64,000 nucleotides of DNA from Omphiscola glabra (Eukaryota; Mollusca; Gastropoda; Lymnaeidae), in NCBI GenBank assembly GCA_964017045.1, contig OZ024798.1, positions 9,941,793 to 10,005,792 on the forward strand, given 5' to 3'. A program made the position numbers and the translations under genes. Of this stretch, positions 1 through 12,225 are shown in pieces. How positions within the stretch are numbered: position 1 is the first letter of the stretch; the number at the start of each line of letters is the position of its first letter. The notes beneath the pieces were generated by a model. It saw only the letters and a list, made by a program, of their open reading frames with translations. It ran no database searches and was not told the DNA's origin.

Positions 1-592
1 CTTGGACTCAATATAAACAATAGCAAGACAGAGATCATGAAGGTAAAGTCAGCCAACCAAGAGCATATCTCTCTGGAAGGAAAGACAACTGGGAGAAGTC
101 GAGTCTTTCGCATACTTAGGCAACACCATTGACATAAATGGCGGATGTAAGGGCTAATATTGGAAAGGCTAGAACAGCATTTGTGCAATTAAAGAAAATA
201 TGGGAGTCGAAGGAGCTGAACAGCAAGCATTACACAGAAAATAAACACTTGCCTTAGAAGGATCCTAAGCATCAAATGGCCAAATACAATCACCAACAAA
301 GATCTACTAGAAAGGACTTACCAGGTGCCTATTGATAAAGACATCATAAAGAAAAGTGGGAGGTGGCTATGGCATACTCTCCGAAAACACCCAGATAGCC
401 CCACCAGACAACCCCTAACATGGAATCCACATGGAAAAAGAAAGAGAGGAAGGCCAACGAATACATATAGACGCGAGCTAAAGGCAGACGCGCAAAATAA
501 GGGAGACACCTGGACACAATTGGGCGCAAAGGACCGTGATGAATGTAAAATTCTTGTGGACGAACAGTGCCCCAGACGGGGTAAAAATGCAT
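1..592 (+). pseudogene. LINE reverse transcriptase, C-terminal remnant
   Basis: This is the 3' end of a non-LTR retrotransposon that enters from the left edge. The first codons read LGLNINNSKTEIMKVKSANQ, the segment just after the catalytic RT core in this LINE type. Between about 105 and 325 the homology jumps frames and meets stops: a YLGNTID block, a GKARTAF block, then LRRILSIKWPN. From about 325 to 592 one frame is open and carries the typical C-terminus (GRWLWHTLRKHPDS, GKRKRGRPTNTYRREL, CPRRG). The catalytic RT motifs lie outside the window. Frameshifts make it a dead copy. The family is recognised from its C-terminal motifs only; the exact clade is not decided. Confidence 0.8.
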
Positions 593-3335
593 AATAAAAA
601 AGACCCTTAAAAATAGTCATACAGACAGTCCTACTGAGAGTCCTACGGTCCTACAAACAGTCCTACTGCCAGTACTAAACCATACCCGTGGCGCTTTATT
701 GATTAATATAATAGTCGCCACGCCTTAAAGATTGTTTTTTTTTTACCTGAGTTCAAAGGCACGCATGACAGTTTTTTTTCATTCAGTACTATTGATATAA
801 AACATGTGTAGTTGGTGGGGGATGGGGCGGTTTCGAAAAGAAAGCCGGAAACACCAGATGCAAAATATATATATAACAAATATCTAATAAAATGAAGGAA
901 AAAAAATATATTTGTTTTTAATAAACACAAAACTTGAATAGTATTAAAAAGAAACTATAAAATGTACCCTCCGGTTCTCTTTGCTTTTATAATATAATGA
1001 CAACCCAGACATATCTGGTATCGATCGTGGGCTTAGCCTATCTCTTGTTTAATGGTATCGTCCACTAAAATTTCCAGTCATTAGCCTTGGGGGTGCTCTT
1101 CGTCTCGCCAACCCATACATTTTCGTTGCAATACGCTATCTTATTGGTCAACATTTAAACGTTTCGTTTATCCCCAATTATTATTGGTCGGCTAATTTTA
1201 GATTTGACCTGTGCCTAATTTTAATTTTATTTTTGGACAAACAGGTCATCGTCAAGGCGTGAGCAGCGCTCGCATAGTATTAGTCATATATCATACCATG
1301 GCAAAAAAACAACTGGCAATAATGAATATCGGATAGCCGACCGAAAGACTAAAGTCTGATTTCTGGTAGGCGACCGAAAGCCTAGATCGATTTCGGTCTC
1401 AATCGAAAATAAACCGAAAGTTAACTTTTTTCAGTTTCGACCGAAACCGAAACTAAGCGCCGAAAAGTGACCATGTGGCGATTTCCGTATACGAAACCGA
1501 GATCGAAATACGGCCTGCCTATAGTCTGCTGTGTGAATCGTTTATGATATCATGTTATCTAAACATGTATTCTGGCCAGGTATGGTAGAGTAATGTATCC
1601 ATTCTGTGTTCTTGTTGGGAAAATTACCCGGTATTCAGATATCTGAGGATGAGACGTTGAATGAGCAGAAAGCAGGATACCAGCGGTGCTTGTTTGTCGT
1701 CGGTGCAATTTCAGTCAAAAAGGAATTTTCAGAGTCTGTAGGAGCGTTTTTTTTTTGTTTTTTTTTAAAGTATTTTTTTAAAATAAAATAAAAACGTACG
1801 AAATATGCGCGGACGGATAAATTCTGGATGACGTCATGTTTCTCCTTAAGAATTTCCAGAACTCTGGAAATGTAACAACATTTTTGACCGCTCTTTTTTG
1901 TAGGTGTTCTTTCTTTTCGTTTTTTGGAATCACCTTACAGCAATGAAGCTGAAGTCTCTGTGTCGACCAGCATCAAGTCCAAGATACATAACACTTTGAC
2001 TGAAGAACATTTAGAAAATGTAATGAGAACAGTTCCTAATGATGAATAGTCGAATAAAGACAATAGCAAGTACGATTCAAATCCAAATCTTTCATGAAGA
2101 AAAAAAAAAGTCTACAGTTTGTGTTCGTTCTATTCATATTCTTGGTGAACCGACAATGCTATTGGTTATGATAGGATTTCTAATGCATAAGGTGGGAAGT
2201 ATTAATAGTGTGAATAGTTTTCTAAAAAGTAAAAAAAAAACCACCAACAAAAAACACACAAAAAACAATTTAAAAAATTTGAGATGTCATTTGCTGGCAA
2301 AGATCTGGCACACGCAGTTAAAAGGTTGGACAGCGCTGCCTTAGAATGTATATTCCAGCGGTCTAAGTTTGAAAAATCGTTGAGATATCTTGAACTGCAT
2401 CAGAGGCGTACTCGCGTTGTATTGCGCATGCGGTTAGCATTGGTGTCACAATGCATGTCGAAACATCAGATACACTACTGTATTTTGATCGGAAACTGGG
2501 TATGGCCGGGGGGGGGGGGGATTTTCTTTAATTCTGGACAATTTTGTTCCCTTTTCGACCCCATCCCATGCGCGTTCTGTTTTAACCATCCCTGGAAACA
2601 CCCCTGGACGTAATACCTTCCAATGATGTATGTGTTTAAAAGGTAAAATAAATAAATAAATTGTTAACGCTTCCCCCGAGGACAATGCTAGAGAAAGCAA
2701 GCGCTTACGAAGACCCCCTGGTGCGGATAAGCTACACACACGCATACAAAGTTTATTGAAAGCATTGACTGCTAAACATGGGTAATGGCTTTTTGTTCCT
2801 CATTGGTTAATATTTGATAACGGAGTCAAGCTTCCATTTATTCCCCTTCGAAACGACTTGTGTGAGGTTAGAGGCAGATTAACGACTTCTCTATGTTCAG
2901 GGCGCCATTAAAATGAGTACTATAAAAAAAGGGGGGGGGGGTTGTTTAATCTGTCATAATCCAACACCTTGCATCTCATTCTAAAACATCTGAAGTGAAT
3001 GAATAAACAGTGGAACGAGATATGTCTAAGAATGAAAAAAAAAAATTAAAAGGACGTTTCGGCTAAACGCCTTCTTCAACGGACGTATACAAAACAAGAA
3101 ATTAGTATCCTTAAATTTCAGATCGCTACGTGTACAAACCAGTCAATGAGATGTGTACATCTCCAAGAGACTTTGATGTAATCTCGAAGTAAACAAATGA
3201 ATCAACAAGCCTTGGTTATTTTTTTTTTTTTATAGAGAATCAAATGTTTCCGATGCAACGAAACCTGCCCCTCACTCCATTTTTCTTATTCCCACGCACG
3301 TCTCCGTTGGTCTGATCTTGTTTTTTTAAAGGCGT
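593..3335. other. Intergenic, no gene seen
   Basis: No supportable gene. Contents: short direct repeats of a CAGTCCTAC motif (about 625-675), a patch at 1330-1510 rich in CGAAAG/CGAAACCG words that resembles the interior of a hAT-type repeat, and pure G runs at 2508-2520 and 2931-2941. The short open frames here are AT-rich and match nothing I recognise. Confidence 0.6.
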
Positions 3336-3617
3336 GCTTTTTTCTCTGCATTATCTTTCTTTTTTTTCTGCATTATCTTTCTTTTTTCTCTGCATTATCT
3401 TTCTTTTTTTTCTCTGCATTATCTTTCTTTTTTCTCTGCATTATCTTTCTTTTTTCTCTGCATTATCTTTCTCTTTTTTCTCTGCATTATCTTTCTCTTT
3501 TTTCTCTGCATTACCTTTCTTTTTTCTCTGCATTATCTTTCTTTTTTCTCTGCATTATCTTTCTTTTTTTCTCTGCATTATCTTTCTTTTTTCTCTGCAT
3601 TATCTTTCTTTTTTCTC
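3336..3617. repeat. 22-bp minisatellite, about 12 copies
   Basis: Twelve imperfect copies of a pyrimidine-rich unit of about 22 bp whose fixed core is CTGCATTATCTTTCTTTT; copies differ mainly in the T-run length. The 150-residue Phe/Ser/Leu-rich open frame starting at 3334 is this array read through and is not a gene. Confidence 0.95.
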
Positions 3618-4272
3618 CATTTTCTCAATAATAATAATAAGTAGGATATATGAATATATAATGTTATATAAGAATGATCTCGTGTATACTATAACGCTAA
3701 AAAAACGAATCCATTTAAACACGTTCGAACTCTTTCAAAACAAAAAAAAAGTGATCTATCATTTTACGAAAATCGAATCAATTTAAATATGATAAATATA
3801 GATTGTGTCTGCTTATATTCAACTGCTAGTATCATAAATTAGAAACACATGAAAACTATCAATTAAAGAACTAGTTTGAGGGTTTTTATCAGAAAGTTGA
3901 GAGATTATTTTTATTAATCAATAAATGATTGTCTATGTATTACTACAAATAATTCATAATCATATTTATCGAAACAAAATTTCCATCCAAAGATCTGTTG
4001 TTTTCTGCTGTGTTTTTTGACAGTGTGAAATTAAATTTATATTTACAAATCCCAAATGTCTTCAATCAATAGCAAATTTAAAATCTTCGATTGAGCTCAA
4101 AGAAAGAGTATTTTAGAATAACCGTGTAAGAACTCAAAATTAATGTAAAAATCACCAGCCTTAGATTTCCTTAAAAAGTCTAACAAACCGCACGCGACAA
4201 AACTGATTCTATTTTATTTTTCCCCACCTCTTACAAATTAAATTTTTTAAAAATACAATCGACAGCGTTTTA
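3618..4272. other. AT-rich intergenic, no gene seen
   Basis: No gene. The stretch 3650-3800 shares diverged words with 8180-8330 and 13270-13400 (a tataagaatga block, then actcttaaaaac / aactctttcaaaac, then ttttacggaaatc), suggesting a member of an old dispersed repeat family. Confidence 0.5.
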
Positions 4273-4503
4273 GTGCTAAAAGTACTTAAGTCACATTTTT
4301 GTCAAAATAATTCTCTAAACTGGGATCTTTTCTTACCCAGTTTAGCCAAGTGTACTGCAGAAGTTTGAAGACATCAAAATGTGCATTAGGCCCTTAATTA
4401 AACAAGGGGAAAAAATGAAAATAGTCACATTTTATAGACGAAGAGTATATTTGAGCTTGATTATCTCAAAATGTGCATTTTGTGGCTTAAGTACTTTTAG
4501 CAC
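4273..4503. mobile_element. MITE with perfect inverted ends and TA target duplication
   Basis: The ends are exact inverted repeats of 18 bp (GTGCTAAAAGTACTTAAG at 4273-4290 and its complement at 4486-4503), flanked on both sides by TA (4271-4272 and 4504-4505). A short internal hairpin (AAACTGGG / CCCAGTTT, about 4317-4344) lies inside. There is no coding capacity. TA duplication plus inverted ends fits a Tc1/mariner-type non-autonomous element; the family is inference. Confidence 0.8.
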
Positions 4504-4591
4504 TAAGGTCTTCTAATTGTTGCTTAATAAAACACTACACCCAAAGTTAACTTTGTATTTTGAACGTTTAATGAGTTTTACTCTTTTTTTT

Positions 4592-4826
4592 ATTCATTCC
4601 GAAAATGTGCATTTATCAATTTCATAAAGTAATAATAACTTCACATTTGAATAAGAATACGCCGTTTAAGCAATTAAGTGCAACGAAAATTCAGAGATGA
4701 AACCACTAATTCATTCCTAAAATGTGCATTTATCAATTTTATAAAATAATAATAACTTCACATTTGAATAAGAATGTGCCATTTAAGCAATTAAGTGCAA
4801 CGAAAACTCAGAGATGAAACCACTAA
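4592..4826. repeat. 117-bp tandem duplication (two copies)
   Basis: Two adjacent copies begin at 4592 and 4709, both starting ATTCATTCC and running to GATGAAACCACTAATTC. They differ at a handful of bases. No coding content. Confidence 0.9.
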
Positions 4827-5702
4827 TTCTTTTTATCACTGATCTCAAATTAGTACAAATCATATGAAGTTGCCATTGGTTAATTTTGGATATCTATACC
4901 ACAAAACCCATTATGTTTCAGATTTGAACTTTCTGTATAGATTTTAATGTTAACATATGTAACCATAATCCTTCAACATACGGCTTTAAGCGTAGAGCTT
5001 TTGTTTTTAGAAGAGGGCGAATAGTGCTTGGCGTAATAGGGGCGCAAGTGCTTCAGAATTTTAATAAAGATCGGGGGCATTTCAAAAATATGTTGTTGCG
5101 CGTGTAGAGGGCTATCGTCCGGTGGATGATTTTGTTAATGCTCTTACTAAACTAAAAAACATATATTTAAAAAAAGAGAGAGGGTTGGGGTGGGGGGGGG
5201 GGGGTTGCAGCAGGCAGCTCAAGAAACGCCTAAGGATGAAGGAATTAATTTGATAAATAATTAACCTTCTTCGGCGAACACGTATCGTAGTTGTGGAAAG
5301 GGGGGGGGGGGATATTTATATTTTTATCTGGAGGACAATAGATTTAAATTAAATGATATCACAGTCGGGGGGGGGGGGGAAGGGGTGCTACGGTTTCTTT
5401 TTTAAAAAATGAATAGATCTCTATGTTGTACCGATTAATAACGTATAGTTCATTGCGATGACCAAACGTGGGTACGTTAATGTAAGTGTACCTGTCAAGG
5501 TCATGACATCAGGGGTAGAGTGTGTGTGTGTGTGTGTGTGTTGGGATGTTGTCCCATTGGGTTATGTGAACGAGTGTGTGAACTGTTTTCAAGTAGTGGA
5601 TGTGTGCGTGAATTCTGGAGATAAAAAGGAGAGTGAACTAGGGATATTTTCTTGAGAAGCAGTGGGTGATATTAGAACGAGCGACAGCGAGATAGATTTT
5701 AA
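4827..5702. other. Intergenic with three long G runs
   Basis: No gene. It contains pure or nearly pure G tracts at 5192-5204, 5300-5311 and 5367-5379, and a GT microsatellite at 5520-5541. Confidence 0.6.
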
Positions 5703-6739
5703 CCCTCTGGAGACGTAAGTGCCGATCTATCGGCCCAATGCGCACTAGCGAGAAAGACGAAAGTCCGAGCCATCGGCCCAATAAATCAAGCCTCGTGAAT
5801 GGCTGGCTTGGCGTTGTACCAGCCAATCAAATTTATTCTTACATATTCCTGCACATCCCAGCATTGTAATGGCGGTGTTCTTTGATGGTGAAATAAATTT
5901 ATTTGCGTGCAGGAATTTTTTTGTGTGTGTAGTTACATAGTGAAATTTGAACATGTCTGACAGTGATTTTGATATTCTAGCAGTGAATTTGACACTTAAA
6001 CTGATGAAAACAACCAGGAAATTAATGAAGACTTTCTAATTGAGGGTAATGCTAATGTTCTGAACTTTTGGTTTAGTATTACTAGTATTGGACAGAGATG
6101 ACCCCTCTGAATTTTTAGACACCATAGGTCCTATAAATAAGGCATAAGCACCCCATTTGAGTCCTTTATGCTATTTTTTACACTAAATATCACTCAAATT
6201 TTTATGAGAGAGACCAATAGATATGCAGACAACTTTCTTAGTAACATCCAGCTTAAGAAAAGGTCACTAGGTCATAAATGGAAGTGGATGGGGCTATTAC
6301 AATGAGTTTCTGGAACAACTGAAAAATAGGGGGGGGGGGTCTGGAAAAGGAGTAGAACCATGTGCCAGAGGTGTCTGAAGGGCCTCCATGGGCCTTGTTT
6401 CCCAAAAACATATGTGTTAGGAATTATTCAGGCTTCATCCATCAAAAAATTCACATAATTGATACAAGTAAGTCATATTTGTTTTAGGTTTTTAAAAAAA
6501 ATACACGCATAATAAATTATGCAAATCAGGGTAGCTCATTTGCATAAATGTTGATATTTAAGCTTGATTCATATAGATTGTATTAGTTCATTCAATTTTC
6601 TACAAGAATATATATAGTTTTACATATATTAAGGAAATAGTTTTTTTTATAAATTTATTTGCAATGCCAGTGCCGAGCTCGTAAAAAGTGCTCCGTCTTT
6701 TTGGCACATACACCCCGAAAAGGCTCCGTCTCAAGAGGG
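5703..6739 (+). mobile_element. piggyBac-like element, internally deleted
   Basis: The element is bounded by TTAA on both sides (5699-5702 and 6740-6743), the target site of piggyBac elements. Terminal inverted repeats are CCCTCTGGAGACG at the left and the complement of CCCTCTTGAGACG at the right (12 of 13 match). Inside, an ATG at 5953 starts MSDSDFDIL, a typical transposase N-terminus, which soon loses frame; the neighbouring frame then reads TDENNQEINEDFL. Around 6145-6300 a further remnant reads FFTLNITQIF, ETNRYADNF and GHKWKWMG, matching the start of the DDE_Tnp_1_7 domain. The rest of the catalytic domain is missing. It is a dead deletion derivative, and a second, shorter relative lies at 52625-53193. 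Confidence 0.9.
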
Positions 6740-7068
6740 TTAAGATAGCTCGCTGTGAGATGTTTCGCCTGAATGAGAATAATGTTCTACAGATGTATTT
6801 ATGAATGAACTTCATTGTGTAGCTTAACTAGTGAGTGTGTTTCGAGTTCTGTGAAATAAAACCAGTAAGATATCAATGAACCTTTTTAGCGTTGTTCGTA
6901 TCGAACTCGTCCGTGGTGTGATCAAATGAAGATAGACCAGGTGGAATTTGTGACATGAGAATATGAAGACAAAAAATAGTCAATGAACCTTTTTAGCGTT
7001 GTTCGCATCGAGTAAAAGACACCAAATAGTCGCCATCCGCATAAGACCTTAGACGACGAAATATTTGA
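6740..7068. other. Intergenic with a short direct repeat
   Basis: No gene. The words CAATGAACCTTTTTAGCG and TTGTTCG occur twice, at about 6876 and 6982, each followed by ATCGA, so a unit of about 106 bp may be duplicated here. Confidence 0.5.
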
Positions 7069-7226
7069 CATCAGGGCAAATTTTTGTCAACAGGACAAAT
7101 ATTTGACAAAACAAAACAAATAGTTGACAACAGTACAAATATTTGACAAAACAAAACAAATAGTTGACAGCAGTACAAATATTTGACAACAGGACAAATA
7201 TTTGACAACAAGACAAATATTTGACC
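7069..7226. repeat. ~18-bp minisatellite
   Basis: About eight imperfect copies of a unit with core GACAAATATTTGACAACA. On the - strand this reads as a Cys/Phe-rich open frame, which is not a gene. Confidence 0.9.
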
Positions 7227-7230
7227 GTAA

Positions 7231-7387
7231 CAGACCTGTTTACTGTTACAATTTTGGCGTACAGTGTACGACTTTGAGATGTATACATTATATATACTGT
7301 ATTTTATTTTTTACTATTAAGATAATGTATCGAATGATTTTGTGATTATATTGTGCGCTTTTGACAGTTTTAGGGAAAACATGTCTG
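7231..7387. mobile_element. Small MITE, CAGACCTGTTTAC family, diverged copy
   Basis: The left end CAGACCTGTTTACTGTTAC is followed by TTTTGGCGTAC, and the right end (AAACATGTCTG) is a degraded complement. The interior (GAGATGTATACATTATATATACTG and so on) matches the better preserved element at 51961-52118 read in reverse. No target duplication is recognisable here. Confidence 0.6.
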
Positions 7388-9215
7388 CAGTATCCATACC
7401 TCATTTTTACACACGGGAAAATATAATCTTAAAAACAGATCCACGTTTGTTTTCCTTGACACGTCATGGGCGTGGACAAAGATGGGTGCAGATGTACTTT
7501 CAAGGGATTAAAATATATTTTTGTTTCCTCTTTGCGAGAATTAAAGTTCAAGGGAAAAGTGGGTGTAAATTTGTATTAGATTAATAATATTTCTTTTTTT
7601 TTAATATATATTTTTTTTAAACACTTACGGCCCATGCAGACGTGAAAATCGGTTAAGAGATTCTTCTTTAGCTAAAAAAAGTATGTGTTTTACGGTTTTT
7701 CACGATAATATAGTTGAGATAGCGATGCAGAACTCTGCTTAAATTTTTAATGAAGATATAAATGTATCAAATTCCGTTAAGGTAAAATATATTTAGAATG
7801 GATTAAAGTAGTTTTGTTGTAAATAAAGGATACATTTTTTAGAGGGGAAAAAAAGTATCATTTCAGGGGCGCGAAAAGGGGGTAGCAGTAATCCAAGATT
7901 AAATAGATTATTAATATTTGTCAAAACGAAATGATGTTAAAAACGTAAACATCAGTACATAACTACTTTTTTTTAAAAAAATTAAATGAAGAATTATTAT
8001 TAACTATTTCCTAAATATAAATTTCAAAGACTAGTAATATTGTCATTTTTTTACTGAGCATACAAAACAACAAAACATGTTTCCGTTACATTAAACAAAA
8101 TATTGGATGGTTAGGTGTTACCTGACACCGCAATCTCAGGTAGAAAGTGTTGCAAAATTCCTACTATTATTACTCCAGTAACATGGGTGTTGGTGTCTTC
8201 TAATGTATAAAAAGAAGCTAATGTGACTATATAACGGTAGACTCTTAAAAACAGTGATATGGATTTTGCAAATATTTTACGGAAATCTAGACAAGTTCAA
8301 TTACGCCAGGATTCTTGTAAAGAAACGTTGAGGGTGAATCCGCATTATTTTGGCGGAAATAGAAGGAAATTAAATCTGTTAAAATATAATATCTCTCTTA
8401 TGGAAGGATGTGTAATTTTTAAAAATAATATGTGTATCTATTTATTATACATTTTAAAAATATATCTATCTATATAAAGTATCTATTTGAATTTGAGAGT
8501 TATATTTTATAAAATGAGATTGACATTGTTAAGAATAATATATGTATGAAAAGTGTTAAAATTTTTATTTGTTTTTTAAATCTTTTAACATGCATTTATC
8601 GTAATCTGATTTTTTACAGTTCAAGGGCGTCTAAATTTTTGAGGGCGGGGGGGGGGTTGTGAATTGGGGCGGTACATTTAAAAAGATCGTATTTTCTTAT
8701 GTGATGTTGTTTTCGTCATAAATACATCTCCAACACTCGCAACCCCCCCTCCCCCAAAATACAGACTTGAATATTGGTATATAGATCATGTAAAATAAAT
8801 TTCTGTACTGTGCATATTACCATTTGCTGTTTTAACATTCGGATAGAAAATTTAAAAGAAATTGGGAGTGTGTGTGTGTGTGTGTGAGGGGGGTGCGCAT
8901 CTTTAAAAACCGTTATCTCAAATTTAACAACAAACTTATTATTTTAATTATACTGAAATGAGCAAAGAATTATTTTATTATAGAAAATATAGCAGGTTGC
9001 ATGACGTTGAAAAAACTGGCGTGGGACATTATCATGTTTATTAAATTTAGGGGCGTGCAAAAAGGCTGATTTTATTAATGTTTATTACAAGCATTATAAA
9101 ATGTTTGTCTGTAGGCGGGGGGGGGGGGGGATGATGAAGCACCAGACAACAGAATTTACGTCACAGTTGAGCTAGGCGTAAATGTTGAGTAGAAAAATAT
9201 ATCTAAGCTCTAAAG
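7388..9215. other. No gene; first copy of a diverged ~2 kb-spaced repeat
   Basis: No supportable gene. The segment 7620-8260 is clearly but distantly similar to 9690-10260: a GGTTAAGAGATT block at 7651 and 9749, a TTTTTAATGAA block near 7745 and 9841, a GGCGCGAAAA block near 7867 and 10002, and a TATTATTA-CTCC/CCGGTAA block near 8166 and 10185. G runs occur at about 8646-8656 and 9118-9130; a GT microsatellite lies at 8868-8886. Confidence 0.6.
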
Positions 9216-9415
9216 CGGTGGTTCTCAACCTTTCGAATGCCGCGACCTTTTAATACAGTTCCTCGTGTTGTGGCGACCCCCAGGCCACAAAAAATATTTT
9301 CGTTGCTACTTCATAACTGTAGAGTATATGTGTTTTCCGATGGTCTTAGGCGACCCCTGGGAAAGGATCGTTCGAACCCCCAAAGGGTTCGCGACCCACA
9401 GGTTGAGAACCGTTG
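9216..9415. mobile_element. SPIN-like hAT MITE, copy A
   Basis: A ~200 bp element with inverted ends CGGTGGTTCTCAACC and the complement of CAACGGTTCTCAACC. The flanks are CTCTAAAG (9208-9215) and CTCGAAAG (9416-9423), an 8-bp target duplication with one mismatch, as expected for hAT. The interior carries the family words GGTCGCGACCC, GGCGACCCCTGGGAAAGG and GTGTTTTCCGATGGTC. I recognise the ends as those of the SPIN group of hAT transposons; this rests on memory of the terminal sequence. There is no coding capacity. Confidence 0.85.
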
Positions 9416-9423
9416 CTCGAAAG

Positions 9424-10280
9424 TTTTACACATCCATGCCGTGTACACAACGAGCAAAAAAAAATATCTAATGAAATAATGTATTTAATCTTCTTTTGAA
9501 AACACATTTCAAGCTGAGCCGATATGGACATTTTAATGTGGATGGCTATATTTTAACACGGTGATATTACAGTCATGATAAAAGAAGTGCTCGATTTTTC
9601 TTTTAAGTAAATAAATGTCGTTATACCAAATTTATAAAATACAGTTCAATGGGCGTTGAATAAAATGATAATTTATTTAATTTTTGCATTTTGCGAAAAG
9701 TTGAATTTAAAGAAAGAACAAATCAAGGCCGTTACAGACGTATAAATTGGTTAAGAGATTTTCTTTCTCTAGATATAAGAAACCTAAGTACGCGATTTTC
9801 CAATAATATAGAAGAGAGGCGATTGAAATGTTGTGGTAAATTTTTAATGAAACTACAAATATATCAAGCTCGCATTAATGTTACAAATATTTAATATGGG
9901 TTTTAGATGTTTTAAGGACATTTGCTTTCACAATTTTTAGAACAAATTATATTTTTAATTAATTAATTTACTTATTTATTTATTAATTTTTGTGAAGATC
10001 CATGGCGCGAAAATGGGTAGGTTGGGCCTATTTGATATAGAAGTTAAATATTTAACATTTGTCCATACTACATGATATTAGAAACGCAAAAATAACACAT
10101 ATAATCAGTTATAAACTTCAAAAATTTGACTTGTATATCTTCAAACTTCACATTAGCATGTAGAAAGATCCTAAAATGCCTTCCATTATTATCCCGGTAA
10201 CTGTGGGTCATATCTTCTAGTTTATAAGAATAAATTAATGTGACCATATAATGCTGATTTCAATAGTGCAAAATATAAAG
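9424..10280. other. No gene; second copy of the diverged repeat
   Basis: The counterpart of 7620-8260 described there. The open frame at 9691-9894 has no recognisable homology. The LINE at 10281 is inserted at the right edge of this repeat. Confidence 0.55.
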
Positions 10281-12225
10281 TTCGTAGGTGGCTTGTCAAT
10301 CCTATCCGCGCTCGGAATAATCTCTGGCACCTCGGGCAGGGGATATTTGCATCAGTCAGTGATTTAATATTGCTCTTTCGGGCTAGCCTGCGTGTCTCGG
10401 TTGTCGCTATCCTACTGGCTTCATAAGATTTAGCTCCCCTTCTTAACAGCTGATCTCAACCGGACTCTGTCCTGGCTTGTCTGCACCCATTTAGTAGGTT
10501 CGATACTGAAGGCCTTTATGCCACTTTCAGTGAGTTTTTGTAAAGTTGTTTTGTTACCTCCTTGGGAGCGCTTGCCTGTCGAGATTTCTCCATAGACTAT
10601 CTGTTTAAGGAGCCGTTGGTCTTCCATACGGGATACGTGTCCCATCCAATGGAGCTGATACTGCATCAAGGTGGTGAAGATACCAGGTATGTTCGCTCTA
10701 GCGAGGACCTCTGTGTCAGGAACTTTGTCTTGCCACCTGATGCCGAGGAGTTTCCTGAGGCTGGTTGTGTGAAAATGGTTCAGTTTCTTGGCGTGACGCT
10801 GGTGGACTGTCCACGTTTCACATCCGTAGAGCCATGTCCAGAGGACTGCTGCGCTATAGACCTTGATCTTCGTTTCTCGTCTGATACCTCTCCTGTCCCA
10901 AACAGTGCTGCGGAGCCTGCCAAATATGGCCCTAGCTTTCGCGAGTCTGGCATTCAGTTCATCATCCATGACGACAGATCTAGAGAGGGTGCTGCCCAAG
11001 TAAGTAAATTTATCCACCGCGTTAAGACGCTGTCCGCTGATGATGATGTTGGGTTCAGCGTAGGGCCTACTGGGAGCTGGCTGATACAACACTTCAGTCT
11101 TCGTTGTTTTGATTGTTAGGCCAAAGTTGTTGCAGGCCTCAGCGAAGATATCAACGCTTTGTTGCATGGCGGCTTCAGAGTCAACATTGAGGACACAATC
11201 GTCCACAAACAGAAGCTCGTTGATGGTGCTATGTGTGACCTTGGTTTTAGCTTGAAGCCTCCTAATGTTGAAGACTAAACCATCGGTGCGGAAATGGATT
11301 GGAAAACCCGTGGTGGAGTCCTTGAACGCATTAGACAGCATTGAAGAATACATAATTCTGAAGAGTGTTGGCGCCAGGACACAGCGCTGCTTCACACCGT
11401 TTGTAACAGGAAATGCTTGAGATGACTGACCGTTGTCCTGCACTCTGGCCATCATGCCATCATACAGCTGACGGATGATGTTGGTGAATTTGTCTATGCA
11501 TCCGTACTTCTCCTTGATTTTCCACAGGCCACCTCTATTGACCCTGTCAAAATACTTATTCAGGTCGATAAATGTGGAATATAGATCCGTATTTTGCTCC
11601 TGAAATTTCTCTTGGAGCTGCCTGGCAGCAAACACAATATCGATAGTTCCATATTGTTCTTTTCGGGTAGGAGACCTAGCTCCAGATGTGCATTCAGGCG
11701 GTTGAGAAGGGCTCGAGCCAAGATCTTGCCCTCGATGAACGGCAGTGAAATTCCGCGGTGATTTTCGCAGTCCTGGCAGTTTTCTTTGTGTTTGTACAGG
11801 TGGATAATTTAGCCATCTTTAAGGTCCTGTGGCACAGTTTCCGTCTGCCAGATTATCTGGAATAGACACAATAGCTTATCTGTCAAAGCTGGTCCACCCT
11901 CGTTGTAGATTTCGGCTGTAATCATGTCGCAACTAAGTACTTTGCCATTAGACATTTTACGGATTGCTGTCTGTATCTCGACAGCTCCCAGTGACTTGTT
12001 CTTTGGGACCTTGGATAAACTTTCAATGGCCTTATCAATAATGATGGAAGGCGTATTCAGCACATTATCAAAGTGCTCCGCCCATCTTTCCAAGATTTTC
12101 TCCTTGTCTGTGATGAGTGTAGAACCGTCAGCACTAAGGGGAGGGGAAGAGCCTGAGGTGGTAACTCCATAGATTTCTCTCAGGCCACTGTAAAAATTGT
12201 ACATGTCTTTTTTTGTCTGCAATTA
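10281..12225 (-). pseudogene. LINE endonuclease-reverse transcriptase, 5'-truncated and broken
   Basis: Read on the - strand, the protein starts in the linker before the RT domain (residues near NFYSGLREIYG), passes TDKEKILERWAEHF, an in-frame stop just after VPQDLKDG (about 11809), then IIHLYKHKENCQDCENHRGISL and a frameshift near 11680. It continues in a 401-residue frame (10430-11635) holding motif A as DLNKYFDRVNR (normally DLTKAFDTVNR), NGVKQRCVLAPTLF (normally GVKQGCVLAP), and motif C as FVDD (normally FADD). A frameshift after KKGS hides the true tail, which can be followed to 10281 as TETRRLARKSN and a zinc-finger-like CPRCQRLFRARIGLTSHLRT. The damaged motifs show a dead copy. Open frames on the + strand here are shadows. 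Confidence 0.93.

Noticed and set aside
9360..9390. GTTCGAAC word resembling a tRNA B box
   Set aside because: Part of the SPIN-like element body; no A box or cloverleaf.
10562..11119. 185-residue + strand frame
   Set aside because: It lies opposite the LINE RT frame on the - strand, which has clear RT motifs; the + frame is a shadow.
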